Numbered from the stretch's first letter, positions 1 through 8,724 are shown. The stretch is DNA of 64,000 nt from an uncultured Clostridia bacterium (GCA_934662505.1 CAKUKE010000003.1:136635-200634), one strand, 5' to 3'. Numbers and translations are program-made. The notes: generated by a model from the sequence alone, not told the origin.

Positions 1-327
1 GTTTTCCACCATGCGCGCCACATAAGGGAACGCGCTGACCACCAGCGGGAAAATGACCGACCGGGTGCCGATGGCCGTGCCCATGACCGCCCGGGTCACG
101 GGGAACAGCATGGCCAGCAGAATAATGAAGGGAATGGAGCGGAGCAGGTTGATAACCGTCCCCAGCACCGCGTTGAAGGTGGGCGCGGGCTTGATGCCGT
201 CCTTGCGGGTCACCACCAGCAGAACGCCCAGCGGCAGCCCCAGCAGGTAGGCAATGAGCGACGCGGGCAGGGTCATCTGCAGCGTTTCCAGAAACGCCGT
301 CCAAATCTGGCTGAACATGGCGCTCAT
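1..327 (-). CDS. metI: MetI-type ABC transporter permease (partial)
   Basis: Inner-membrane permease of a methionine-family (MetNIQ) importer. Only the first 109 codons are present; the gene runs off the left edge. The translation starts MSAMFSQIWTAFLETLQMT and continues with hydrophobic segments, an LRSIPFIILL stretch and an AFPYVARMVEN stretch, which are typical of MetI. Its ATG overlaps the metN stop as ATGA (324-327), so the two genes are translationally coupled. The substrate could be methionine, or cystine as in some MetNI relatives; the leader peptide upstream points to sulfur amino acids. The binding protein MetQ is not in the window and may lie beyond the edge. Confidence 0.9.
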   Translation of the reverse strand, partial: MSAMFSQIWTAFLETLQMTLPASLIAYLLGLPLGVLLVVTRKDGIKPAPTFNAVLGTVINLLRSIPFIILLAMLFPVTRAVMGTAIGTRSVIFPLVVSAFPYVARMVEN

Positions 328-1358
328 TGGGGGTACACCTCCTTCACCGTCAGACCCTCCCGGGTCAGGTAATCCATCACCTTGTCCTTATCGGCGCTTG
401 CCCGGGGCATTTCAATGAGCATCTGCCCGTACGGCTTGCCGTTGATGCGGCGGATATCCGCGCTGAGGATGTTCACATCCACGTCCGTCGCCCGCACCAG
501 TCCGGCAATGAGGGGCTGGCTTTCCCGGCCGCCGTCAAACACGATGCGCAGGGCGTTCACATTGACCCCCTCGTCGTTTTCTTCCTCGCTGGGAAGAATG
601 CCGAAGAGCCGCTTGCCCGCCGCGGAACGGGTGTGCACGAACACGTCGTCCACCGTACCCTCCTCCGCGATGCGGCCGCCGTCCAGAATGGCCACCCGGG
701 TGCAGATCTGGCGGATGACCGCCATTTCGTGGGTGATGATGACCACCGTGATTCCCAGCCGCTTGTTGATATCCTGCAGAAGCGCCAGAATGGACTGGGT
801 CGTCATGGGGTCAAGGGCACTGGTCGCCTCGTCGCACAAAAGCACCTCCGGGTTGCTGGCCAGCGCCCGGGCGATGGCCACCCGCTGCTTCTGCCCGCCG
901 GACAGCTGCGCGGGATAGGCGTCTTCCTTGGCCTCCAGTCCCACGATGGAGAGCAGTTCCTTCACCCGGGCGTTGGCTTTGGCCTTGGGCACGCCGGCAA
1001 TTTCGAGGGGATAACGCACGTTGCGCCCCACCGTTTTCTGCATCTGCAGGTTGAACTGCTGGAAAATCATGGCCACCTTGCGGCGCATGGCGTTCAGCTG
1101 GCGCTGATTCATGGTCAGCACGTCCGCGCCGTCCACCAGAATTTTTCCGTCGGTCGGCGTTTCCAGCCGGTTCACGCAGCGGATAAGGGTACTCTTTCCC
1201 GCGCCGCTCAGCCCGATGATGCCGTAGATTTCGCCCTTGGCGATGGTCAGGTCAATGCCGTCCAGCGCCACCAGTTCACCGCTGCCCGGCACATTGAACA
1301 CCTTTTTCAGCCCTATGATCTCGATCTGCGGTTGATTTCGCTCCGCACCCTGTTCCAT
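324..1358 (-). CDS. metN: MetN-type ABC transporter ATP-binding protein with NIL domain
   Basis: ATPase subunit that powers the adjacent MetI permease. The protein has 344 residues, normal for MetN. It shows Walker A (GLSGAGKST), an LSGGQKQR signature, Walker B ending in LLCDEATSALD, and a C-terminal region of about 80 residues matching the NIL regulatory domain, which in known MetN proteins binds the substrate and feeds back on transport. The ATG at 1358 follows AAGGAG with normal spacing; a longer reading frame upstream is the transcribed leader. The gene is expressed from the promoter at 1623-1651 through a leader-peptide/terminator region. Function is confident; the choice between methionine and cystine is not settled by sequence. 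Confidence 0.95.
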   Translation of the reverse strand: MEQGAERNQPQIEIIGLKKVFNVPGSGELVALDGIDLTIAKGEIYGIIGLSGAGKSTLIRCVNRLETPTDGKILVDGADVLTMNQRQLNAMRRKVAMIFQQFNLQMQKTVGRNVRYPLEIAGVPKAKANARVKELLSIVGLEAKEDAYPAQLSGGQKQRVAIARALASNPEVLLCDEATSALDPMTTQSILALLQDINKRLGITVVIITHEMAVIRQICTRVAILDGGRIAEEGTVDDVFVHTRSAAGKRLFGILPSEEENDEGVNVNALRIVFDGGRESQPLIAGLVRATDVDVNILSADIRRINGKPYGQMLIEMPRASADKDKVMDYLTREGLTVKEVYPQ

Positions 1359-1462
1359 AATCCCGCTCCTTTGCATGAAGGGCTGCGCCCGTCGTTTTCC
1401 TCTTTTTTCAGCCGCCTGCCGCGCAAGGCTTTCATTGTGGAAATGCGGACGCTTTACACAAC

Positions 1463-1493
1463 AAAAACCCGCCTCGCGCGAATGCGAAGCGGG
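1463..1493 (-). terminator. Leader terminator (attenuator) upstream of metN
   Basis: On the minus strand, CCCGCTTCGC and GCGAGGCGGG form a 10-bp stem (one G-U pair) with a 6-nt loop, followed by TTTTT. It lies between the leader peptide stop and the metN ribosome binding site, so it would stop transcription before metN unless prevented. Its loop region contains CATTCGC, which is complementary to GCGAATG inside the leader peptide gene. Confidence 0.8.
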
Positions 1494-1511
1494 CATGAAC
1501 ACAAGCGAATG

Positions 1512-1583
1512 TCACGCGGCGCAACACAAACAGCACGAGAGAGAGCTCGCGCACATGGACATTCGCATAGCAAACTGTTTCAT
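1512..1583 (-). CDS. Cys/Met-rich leader peptide (23 aa)
   Basis: Small reading frame directly downstream of a consensus promoter and of an AGGGAGG ribosome binding site (1594-1600). Residues 6-11 read MRMSMC and residues 17-21 read CCLCC, giving five cysteines and four methionines in 23 residues. Just after its stop comes CATTCGC, complementary to GCGAATG inside codons 6-8, and then an intrinsic terminator. This is the layout of a transcription attenuator in which ribosome stalling at scarce cysteine (or methionine) codons changes RNA folding. I infer a regulatory, not enzymatic, role. Cys-rich leader peptides are known in other bacteria; I do not recognise this one as a described family. 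Confidence 0.7.
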   Translation of the reverse strand: MKQFAMRMSMCASSLSCCLCCAA

Positions 1584-1622
1584 TTCCGCGCGGCCTCCCT
1601 TCCGTAACTGATTGATGGGTGC

Positions 1623-1651
1623 ATTATATATCACCTTTCGCCATCTGTCAA
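1623..1651 (-). promoter_or_regulatory. Consensus sigma-A promoter of the metNI leader
   Basis: On the minus strand TTGACA and TATAAT match consensus exactly with a 17-bp spacer. The expected start of transcription near 1615 leaves about 30 nt before the leader peptide ATG and about 255 nt before metN. A perfect promoter followed by a terminator is consistent with control after initiation. Confidence 0.88.
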
Positions 1652-1681
1652 CACCCAAATTGTCTTTTGGCTGTATTAGCC

Positions 1682-2890
1682 TCACGTCAGCCCGGTCAGG
1701 ACGGGCGTACCCGACACACGGTTGCGGGTCGCGCCCAGCACCAGCCCCAGACCGATCATATTGGTCATGTAGTTGGAACCGCCGTAGCTGAGGAACGGCA
1801 GGGGGATGCCGGTGATGGGCATCAGCCCCATGCACATGCCCATGTTCTGCACCACATGGAACATCAGCATGCTCATCACGCCCACAATCAGGAGCCGGCT
1901 GAACCGATCCGTCACCGTGCGGGAAAGGTACATCATCCGCAGCAGGATGAACAGGTATGCCGCCAGCACCGCGCACACCCCCACAAAACCGAAGGCCTCC
2001 GCAATGGTGGACAGAATAAAGTCGGTCGAGTTTTCAGGCACGTTGCCCAGTTGGGTCGTCGTGCCCAGGGCAAAGGTGCCCAGCCCCGTCAATTGTCCCG
2101 AGCCGATGGCCACCTGACTTTGCAGCAGCTGATAACCGCCGCCCTGACTGTATTTCTGCGGGTCGGTAAAGGCCAGCAGACGGATGATACGGTAGTCCGT
2201 GGAACCCGTGATCAGCGCATAGGCCACAATGCCGCCGGCCGCCAGCATCACGCCCAGCACAATGCCCAGCACCAGCCGGATATCCACCCCGGCAAAATAA
2301 ATCATGCACAGGAACATGACGCCGATTACAATGACCGACCCCGTTTCGCCCTGCAGAAGCACAATGCCCGCCGGCACGCCCACCACCAGACACACCCGCA
2401 GAAACTCCCTGAAGGTGCCCATGGGCTTTTTCGACTGGGAAAGAATGCGCGCCAGCACGATCAGCACGGATATTTTGGCAAATTCGCAGGGCTGTATGGC
2501 GCGGCCGAAGCCCGTCTGCAGCCAGGCGTTGATGCCGTTGACCAGCTTGGAGGTCAAAAGCGTGACAACCAGCAGCGCCAGCACGCCGTAGTAGATCAGC
2601 TTACCGACACGGTTGCGGTACAATTCCATGGGAATGGCCGCCACAACAGTCAGCACCACAGGGGACAGAAGCACAAAAATGGACTGCCACAGACTGGAAC
2701 GGGAGTTGAGAATATAATTGAGCAGGGACAGATCCGTTCCCTTGTCCGGGTCGAAGGTGGCGCTGGAAATGCAATAAATGCCAAACAGAGACATGGCGTA
2801 CACCACCACGATCAGCGGCCAGTCCAGCCGTCCGGCGCGGCGGCGCTTCACGCCGTAGGGCGAAGCACGCCTGTAGGAATGCAGAATCAT
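1682..2890 (-). CDS. rodA: Peptidoglycan glycosyltransferase RodA (SEDS family)
   Basis: Membrane glycosyltransferase that polymerises lipid II with its partner PBP2 during lateral wall growth. The protein has 402 residues and about ten hydrophobic segments. It carries RAIQPCEFAKIS (the QPxE-type motif), NVPENSTDFILSTIAE, and near the C-terminus GIPLPFLSYGGSN, all hallmarks of RodA/FtsW. It is the last gene of the minus-strand maf-mre-pbp2-minD-rodA cluster, and this pairing with pbp2 favours RodA over FtsW. The N-terminus has a basic stretch (VKRRRAGR) before the first membrane helix. Confidence 0.93.
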   Translation of the reverse strand: MILHSYRRASPYGVKRRRAGRLDWPLIVVVYAMSLFGIYCISSATFDPDKGTDLSLLNYILNSRSSLWQSIFVLLSPVVLTVVAAIPMELYRNRVGKLIYYGVLALLVVTLLTSKLVNGINAWLQTGFGRAIQPCEFAKISVLIVLARILSQSKKPMGTFREFLRVCLVVGVPAGIVLLQGETGSVIVIGVMFLCMIYFAGVDIRLVLGIVLGVMLAAGGIVAYALITGSTDYRIIRLLAFTDPQKYSQGGGYQLLQSQVAIGSGQLTGLGTFALGTTTQLGNVPENSTDFILSTIAEAFGFVGVCAVLAAYLFILLRMMYLSRTVTDRFSRLLIVGVMSMLMFHVVQNMGMCMGLMPITGIPLPFLSYGGSNYMTNMIGLGLVLGATRNRVSGTPVLTGLT

Positions 2891-2948
2891 CGCTGTTTCG
2901 TCACTTCCTTCCGCTTCGGGGTGCGTATTTGAACGCGCCCCCGGTACA

Positions 2949-3740
2949 TTACATATCCGGCCGGCAGAAAAAACGCGTTACAGGGCCGGGTCGGTCATCC
3001 GGGACGGCAGTCTCTACGCCCATCAGCCGGGCGGCGATCCGGTCAAAGGCCGCACGCACCCGCCGGTCTCCGCAATGGTAGGCGGTCTGGTGCCGCAGCA
3101 GCCCTGTGTACACCCGCGGGCTGTCCGGCACGGCACCCAGCAGGGGCATATCCAACGTTTCGGCAAGGGTCTGGGGGGCGGCCATGACGCCCTGCCGCAC
3201 CAGACGCCGATCCGTCCGGTTGCAGATCAGGTACGGGTGCAGTTTGCCCCTTTCGCTCAGCAGCTGCGCGACCCGTTCCGCATCCCGCAGGGCAATATCG
3301 TCCGGCGTCGCCACCAGAATAAACTCGCCCAGCGTTTCCAGATTGATTTTCAGGCTGCGTCCCACGCCGGCAGGGCAGTCCACCAGTACGATGTCGTGGC
3401 TGCGCTTGAGCGCCTCCACCACCCGGCACACGTCCTTGGGGCGGATCTGAGAGGCGCGGGTCATCTGGGAGGCGGCCAGCAGCCGCACCCCCGGCGCTCC
3501 GGGCGCAGCGTAGAGCGCGTCCTCCAGCTCGCAGCGCCTGTCCATCACGTCGGCAAAGTCGTACACCACCCGATCCTGCAAATTCAGCATCAGGTCGGCG
3601 CAGCGCAGTCCCACGTCCGCATCCATTAGCGCCACCCGAGCGCCCCGGGCGCAGAGCGCCTGCGCCAGCGATACGGCAATGGTGCTTTTCCCCACGCCAC
3701 CCTTACCGGATGCAATGAGAAAACATTCGCCCATATCCAT
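2949..3740 (-). CDS. minD: MinD-family ATPase
   Basis: Deviant Walker A ATPase (ParA/MinD family), expected to act in division-site placement. GKGGVGKST sits at residues 12-20, DADVGLRCADLML follows as switch I, and IVLVDCPAGVG is the switch II region. Length is 263 residues, usual for MinD. It lies between pbp2 and rodA. No minC or minE is present in the window, although in many Firmicutes minCD follow mreBCD. The C-terminus ends VTRFFCRPDM and is not an obvious amphipathic membrane-targeting helix. It could therefore be true MinD or a related positioning ATPase. The ATG follows GGAGAGG at normal spacing. Confidence 0.85.
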   Translation of the reverse strand: MDMGECFLIASGKGGVGKSTIAVSLAQALCARGARVALMDADVGLRCADLMLNLQDRVVYDFADVMDRRCELEDALYAAPGAPGVRLLAASQMTRASQIRPKDVCRVVEALKRSHDIVLVDCPAGVGRSLKINLETLGEFILVATPDDIALRDAERVAQLLSERGKLHPYLICNRTDRRLVRQGVMAAPQTLAETLDMPLLGAVPDSPRVYTGLLRHQTAYHCGDRRVRAAFDRIAARLMGVETAVPDDRPGPVTRFFCRPDM

Positions 3741-3756
3741 CGTCCTCTCCGTTTTT

Positions 3757-6348
3757 TTACGGGGTCAACTGGTTGCCGCCGGGCAGCGCGATGCTTTCCT
3801 CCACCTTGTTCAGTTCGTCCAGATACCAGGTCAGGAAATCGCGTGCAGCCAGCGTGCTGTGAGAACCGGCGTAGCCGTTGGGAATAAAGGATACAATAGC
3901 GATCTTGGGATCGTCCTTGGGCGCCAGACAGACGAACCAGGCGTTGTTTTCCAGATCCAGCTTGATGCCGCCGATGGTCACCTGAGACGTCCCCGTCTTT
4001 CCCATGATCCATTCCTTGGCGGTGTACTTCCAGTTCCTGAAGTATTTGGAGGCAGTACCGCCGTCGTCAACCACGCCCTCCATTCCCTGTTTGATATACG
4101 GCAGATAGGGCTGAGCGTCGTCCAGATAGTTGAACAGGTTGGGGCTGCGCTTGGAGAGCACCTCGCCGTCGGGGGAAACGATGCTGTCGATGATGTTCAC
4201 GTTCCACACGTTGCCGTCCGCCAGCGCGCCCACGTAGCGCACCGTCGCCACCGGCGTCAGGATGGTGATGGACTGACCGATGGCCACCTGCACTTCCTGG
4301 CTGCCGCCCCATTTGATGGTGTTGAGGTAGATCCACAGATCGCTCATCAGGGTTCTTTTCAGCACCATTTCCCGGGTCATATTCAGTTCGCTCATCAGAA
4401 TAGGCCGGGCGTTTTCCACCCAGTTGTCCGACGCGGTGTTGAGCGCCATGTCCATCAGCTGCTTGACGGCGCGATCCAGACGGGCGGTGTCGTATTCAAT
4501 GCCGTAGCTGGCGCCGAAATCGGACAAATGCTTCTTGATACGGTTCGCCACGATGATGGGGGTATCCGTCACCTGTTCCTTGAGGGACACGGTGGGGTCG
4601 TACAGGTTCTGCTGACTGCCCACGACCGAACGCAGCTCGCCCGGCAGGTCGATGCCCGTCTTGCTGGTCAGCCCCATTTTAGCGGAGTATTTGTACAGAA
4701 GCTGGTCGCTGGCGTGCTCTCCTTCCGTACCGTAGAGCAGGGAAGCCAGCGTATAGAAAAAGTAGTTGCAGGAGTTGGTCAGACCTTCCACAATGGTCTG
4801 GGAAGAATGATTGGTGTAGTATTTGGTCCAGCACGTCGGCGCGTCCTGTTCGCTGTTGGTGTACACCATGAATTTGCCGCCGTCGCTGATCTCCGATTTG
4901 GTGGTAAAGCCCGTCACGTCCGAATTGGTCAGGGCCGCAAGGCCCGTCACCATTTTGAAAATGGAACCGGGCGCTGCACGGGTCTGCGTGGCATAGTTCA
5001 TCAGCAGGTTGCGCTCGTCCGTCACGATCTCAGCCGCAGCCTCGCCGCCTGCCACCATGGCGTTCAGGTCGTAGCTCGGATACTGGGCAGAGGCGATCAG
5101 GTTACCCGTATCCACGTCCATCACCAGCAGAACGCCCGTGGAGGCCAGCTGGATGGGATACTCGGTCCAGTCGCGGCTCTCGATCTTCTCCCGGTTGGTC
5201 TCCAGCCATTTGCCGTTCTGCATCTGGCTTTCCTGCTCGTTGCGGATATAATCCACATTCTCGGCAATCACCCGTTCAGCCACCTGCTGCGCGTTCACGT
5301 CGATGGTCAGCTTGACGGTGTTGCCGTCCTTGGGCTCCGTATAATCCAGCTCGCGGGTAATCTTACCGTCCTTATCCTTTTCCACCACCCGGCTGCCCTG
5401 CCGCTCGGTAATGCAGGCGGTCAGCCAGCTTTCCATGGTCTTTTCCACGCCGTCCAGACCGATCTTGTCATTGAGCGCGTAGCCCTGAGGCTGCAGCTCG
5501 TCATAGTACCGGGTCGCGTTCTGAATGGCGCCGGTGTAGCCGATGATGGTGGCGGCCAGAGAACCCCGGGGATAGACCCGCTTCTCCCCCACCTCAATGG
5601 CCATGCCCCGCAGGGACATGCTGCGCCCCTCGATTTCGCTGACGGCAGAGAAGGGCACGTCCTCAGCGATGGTCACGGGGACGGAGTTGAACAGGTTCAT
5701 CTGCATTTCGTTGTAGATGGCCAGTACCTTCAGGGATGTTTCCTCATCCACCTGAAAAAGCGCCTTGATGCCCCGGGCTTCGTCGTCCATCAGCCGGTAA
5801 CGCTGGCAGAGGCGGATGTACATCTGCTCCGGGTCGTCGTATTTTGAACTGGTCAGGCTGTGATTGGAGCGCCAGCGATCCAGCCGCTTCTGGGTCACTT
5901 CCTCGCTGACGCCGCCGCCAAAGTTCAGCTCCCACAGACCGTCGTTTTCATTGCGCTGCAGGGGCGTGGTCACGCAGATGTCCGCGCCGTATTTGTTCAG
6001 AATATCCAGCGTCTCCAGAATGGATTTTGTAAACTCCGCGTAGTCGGTCGGCTTGCTTTCGCTGCTGGTACGCTGAAAGGTGACGTTGTAAACCACCTCG
6101 CTCTTGGCGAGGATTACGCTGTTCGCATCGGTGATCATGCCGCGCAGACCCTTGACGGGGATGGTCTTCACGCTGCTGACCCCTGCCTTTTGCGCATAGG
6201 TCTCACCGTTTTTGATCTGCAGCCCGTACGCGCCGTAAATCAGGTAGCCGAAGCACAGCACCAGGATTACAAGAAAGACCAGGTACCGTCCGTTCTGGTT
6301 CGCATCCTTGCGTCTGGTTCTCCGTTCTTCGCCGTCTGTTTTCCTCAC
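3757..6348 (-). CDS. mrdA: Penicillin-binding protein 2 (class B transpeptidase)
   Basis: Transpeptidase that cross-links peptidoglycan with RodA in the elongation complex. An N-terminal membrane anchor lies at residues 22-41, then the dimerisation domain. The catalytic motifs are SxxK (SIFK, 462-465), SxN (SCN, 526-528) and KTGTS (784-788). At 863 residues it is longer than typical PBP2 (about 600-700). An extra segment at about 577-683, rich in charged residues, sits between the SxN and KTG motifs. The GTG start overlaps the mreD stop as GTGA and follows GGGAGGTG. Class and pathway are certain; the function of the insertion is unknown. Confidence 0.95.
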   Translation of the reverse strand: MRKTDGEERRTRRKDANQNGRYLVFLVILVLCFGYLIYGAYGLQIKNGETYAQKAGVSSVKTIPVKGLRGMITDANSVILAKSEVVYNVTFQRTSSESKPTDYAEFTKSILETLDILNKYGADICVTTPLQRNENDGLWELNFGGGVSEEVTQKRLDRWRSNHSLTSSKYDDPEQMYIRLCQRYRLMDDEARGIKALFQVDEETSLKVLAIYNEMQMNLFNSVPVTIAEDVPFSAVSEIEGRSMSLRGMAIEVGEKRVYPRGSLAATIIGYTGAIQNATRYYDELQPQGYALNDKIGLDGVEKTMESWLTACITERQGSRVVEKDKDGKITRELDYTEPKDGNTVKLTIDVNAQQVAERVIAENVDYIRNEQESQMQNGKWLETNREKIESRDWTEYPIQLASTGVLLVMDVDTGNLIASAQYPSYDLNAMVAGGEAAAEIVTDERNLLMNYATQTRAAPGSIFKMVTGLAALTNSDVTGFTTKSEISDGGKFMVYTNSEQDAPTCWTKYYTNHSSQTIVEGLTNSCNYFFYTLASLLYGTEGEHASDQLLYKYSAKMGLTSKTGIDLPGELRSVVGSQQNLYDPTVSLKEQVTDTPIIVANRIKKHLSDFGASYGIEYDTARLDRAVKQLMDMALNTASDNWVENARPILMSELNMTREMVLKRTLMSDLWIYLNTIKWGGSQEVQVAIGQSITILTPVATVRYVGALADGNVWNVNIIDSIVSPDGEVLSKRSPNLFNYLDDAQPYLPYIKQGMEGVVDDGGTASKYFRNWKYTAKEWIMGKTGTSQVTIGGIKLDLENNAWFVCLAPKDDPKIAIVSFIPNGYAGSHSTLAARDFLTWYLDELNKVEESIALPGGNQLTP

Positions 6349-6932
6349 AGCATTTCACCTCCCTTGAACCGCGTCTCCGGGCGGCGATACATGCCCAGCG
6401 CAGCCCGGACAGGCGTCATCAGAAGCGCCGCCAGACCCACCGTGTACACCACGTTCAGCAGGGCGCGGCCGATGTGTCCGAAGGTCAGAGACACGCCGGA
6501 CAGATAGACATAGGCCAGAAAAATCACATTCATGGACGCGGTCATGCACGCCGCGCACAGCACGATGCGCAGCGGCGCAGGCAGGTCGTCCTGCCGTTTT
6601 CCCCGTCCCATCACCGCCCGGCGTTCCCGCTGACGGTCGGTCATATCGGCAAACACCTGCGCCCATGCCACGGTCAAAACAGGAATGCAGATAACGTACA
6701 GTCCCTTGACGGAAGCCAGCATCGCCTCGGTGAGCATACCCGTGATGGCAGCGGCGCAGAAAGCGGCCTTTTTCCCGCAGGAAACCACCACCACCGCTAA
6801 AAAAGCCCATATCACGCTGCCCGTCACGCCCAGAATGGTCAGATTCTCCATCACGCAGGCCTGCAGCAGGTAGCACAGCACGGCGCCCGGCAGCACCACC
6901 AGCATTTTTCGGAAACTGGTTATTGTTTTCAA
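6345..6932 (-). CDS. mreD: Rod shape-determining protein MreD
   Basis: Polytopic membrane protein of the Rod complex that links MreC/MreB to wall synthesis. The gene lies between mreC and pbp2 on the same strand. I place the start at a TTG (6932) because GGAGGAG lies four bases upstream; a longer frame has no comparable ribosome binding site. The protein is then 195 residues with about five hydrophobic helices and short basic loops (for example TDRQRERR). Sequence conservation in MreD is weak, so the call rests on hydropathy, length and synteny. A 172-bp gap to mreC shows no gene. Confidence 0.87.
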   Translation of the reverse strand: MKTITSFRKMLVVLPGAVLCYLLQACVMENLTILGVTGSVIWAFLAVVVVSCGKKAAFCAAAITGMLTEAMLASVKGLYVICIPVLTVAWAQVFADMTDRQRERRAVMGRGKRQDDLPAPLRIVLCAACMTASMNVIFLAYVYLSGVSLTFGHIGRALLNVVYTVGLAALLMTPVRAALGMYRRPETRFKGGEML

Positions 6933-7104
6933 TGTTCTCCTCCCGGCCGGATTTCTCCGTGCCGCCCTGTAAAACGACGCAGGAGCCATCCGCAGGTTCA
7001 GCCCGGCGGCGTCCTCCGCCGCGCAGGGCAGGTACTACACTGATCGACCCTTCTCCTTCATCACCGCGGCGCATACCCCGGCATTTCATGCGCCGCCCTT
7101 CCGG

Positions 7105-8724
7105 TCATTCATCGTCCTCCACCGTCATGCTGCCCGGGTCAAACGTGGGCGCAGGGGTGGGAGACGGGGTCGCCGTAGGCACCGCAGTAGGCGTCTGAGT
7201 CGCCAGATGATCCGGCGCCTGATACTCAGGCCCCGCATCGGTAGGCGATGCGCCCGGCTCCGTCCCGGGTTCAGACGCGTCGGGCGTTTCCGTGGGCACG
7301 GGCGCGGCGCTTTCGTCCGGCGCAGGGGTCTCCGTGACCGAAGGCGCGTTTGTTGTCGACCCGTTAAAGCCGCTATCCACGCCCACCTGGAAGGTAGGCT
7401 GGGGGCGCGCCGTTACCAGCGGCTCGAACGTTGCCTGCGCCGACTGGGCGCGGTTGACCGCTTCCGCATAGGTCGGCTGATAACGGTACACCACCACATA
7501 TTCCAGATGCTGAAAATCCACAATGGGATCCAGCACGATATAGGACATGTTTTCGTCCATACCGCGGGTACTTTCCCGCACGGTACCGATGGGAATCCCC
7601 TTTGGGAATTCCATGCCCACGCCGGAGGTGACGACCACGTCGCCCGGACGGGGCAGGCTGTTGTCCGGCAGATAGTACATGCGGCACCGGGGCTCGCCGT
7701 CCGTTGCCAGCGCGCCCTTGACCGCGCCCTGATCCCGGCTGGACTGGATCATGCCGAACACGGTAGCGTCGTTATCAATGATACAACGCACCTTCGCCGT
7801 GTTTTTTTCCACGTCGTAGGTGTAGCCCACCAGACCGCCGCTGGACACCACGGCCATATAATCGCTGACCCCCTGATTCTGCCCCACGTTGATGGTCAGC
7901 ACGGAGAAATAGTTGCCCGTGTCATGGCCGATCACGTCCGCAGGCTGGGGGTTCAGGTCGGTATTGCGGTTCATTTCATCCATCAGGTCGTACAGCTGGT
8001 TCACCTGACGCTTGTATTCCTCTGCCATGGCCGCCTCGCTGGCCAGATCGTCCAGCTTGAGCAGCAGCTGCTCGTATTCATATTCAATATTGCCGCGCAC
8101 CTTCAGCGCGCGCAGGTAGCTGGTGGCGCTGTCCACCACGGAAGAAAAGGCCTGCTGAACAGGGGTAATGATGGAGGTCACCAGTTTGCCCGGTTTGCTC
8201 AGGGCGGACACGTCCACAAAGTTGGCCACCGCCATGACCGCGACCCCCATGAACAGCACCGCTACCAGCGCAATGACCGCCAGACGCTTGATAAATCCGC
8301 GCTTTTCCGCGCCCGCGTCCGCGTCGTTCTGCCGCTTGCGGGCAGTGCGCCGTCCCGTCTTTTCTTCCTCGTCGCTCTCTCCGTTGTTCTTTTTGTCTGC
8401 CGAGCCGGTTTTTTTCTTCAGGTTGCGAAGCAGGCCTTTCTTCGGCGCTTCCTCCTCTGCCCCCCACGCCGCTTCCTCCTGCTGCTGACGGCGGGATTTG
8501 ACAAAGCGGGGCGCATGTTTTTTTTCTTCTTCCTCCGGGAAGGCGGACACGGTCTTTTCTTTTTTACGCGGCAGCTCCGCATCAAAAAATACCGTCCTTT
8601 TTTCCTCCGCAGCCCCATCGAAAAAACTGTTTTTCTCCTTCATAACAGACGGTTCTTCACCAGCTGCGGAGGACGTATCCTGCGCCGCGGGGCGCTTGAA
8701 AATATCGTCGTTCTGCCTTGCCAT
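7105..8724 (-). CDS. mreC: Cell-shape protein MreC with long N- and C-terminal extensions
   Basis: Bitopic Rod-complex protein whose extracytoplasmic part binds PBP2. Residues 1-145 are a highly charged, probably disordered cytoplasmic extension containing two FFD motifs (34-36 and 46-48). One membrane helix lies at 147-168, a coiled coil at about 208-250, and the double beta-barrel core at about 260-415. Residues 455-530 are a Thr/Pro-rich tail ending in acidic residues. At 539 residues it is nearly twice the usual size of about 280-320. An ATG with AAAGGAG upstream supports the long form; an internal ATG at codon 28 is possible. Neighbours mreB and mreD confirm identity. Confidence 0.92.
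   Translation of the reverse strand: MARQNDDIFKRPAAQDTSSAAGEEPSVMKEKNSFFDGAAEEKRTVFFDAELPRKKEKTVSAFPEEEEKKHAPRFVKSRRQQQEEAAWGAEEEAPKKGLLRNLKKKTGSADKKNNGESDEEEKTGRRTARKRQNDADAGAEKRGFIKRLAVIALVAVLFMGVAVMAVANFVDVSALSKPGKLVTSIITPVQQAFSSVVDSATSYLRALKVRGNIEYEYEQLLLKLDDLASEAAMAEEYKRQVNQLYDLMDEMNRNTDLNPQPADVIGHDTGNYFSVLTINVGQNQGVSDYMAVVSSGGLVGYTYDVEKNTAKVRCIIDNDATVFGMIQSSRDQGAVKGALATDGEPRCRMYYLPDNSLPRPGDVVVTSGVGMEFPKGIPIGTVRESTRGMDENMSYIVLDPIVDFQHLEYVVVYRYQPTYAEAVNRAQSAQATFEPLVTARPQPTFQVGVDSGFNGSTTNAPSVTETPAPDESAAPVPTETPDASEPGTEPGASPTDAGPEYQAPDHLATQTPTAVPTATPSPTPAPTFDPGSMTVEDDE

Noticed and set aside
1358..1620. SAM riboswitch (S-box) or T-box upstream of metN
   Set aside because: No S-box core and no T-box sequence are visible; the short Cys/Met peptide with terminator explains the leader better.
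3679..5847. A 722-codon open frame on the plus strand opposite pbp2
   Set aside because: The opposite strand holds all penicillin-binding motifs; this frame has no recognisable sequence or start signal.
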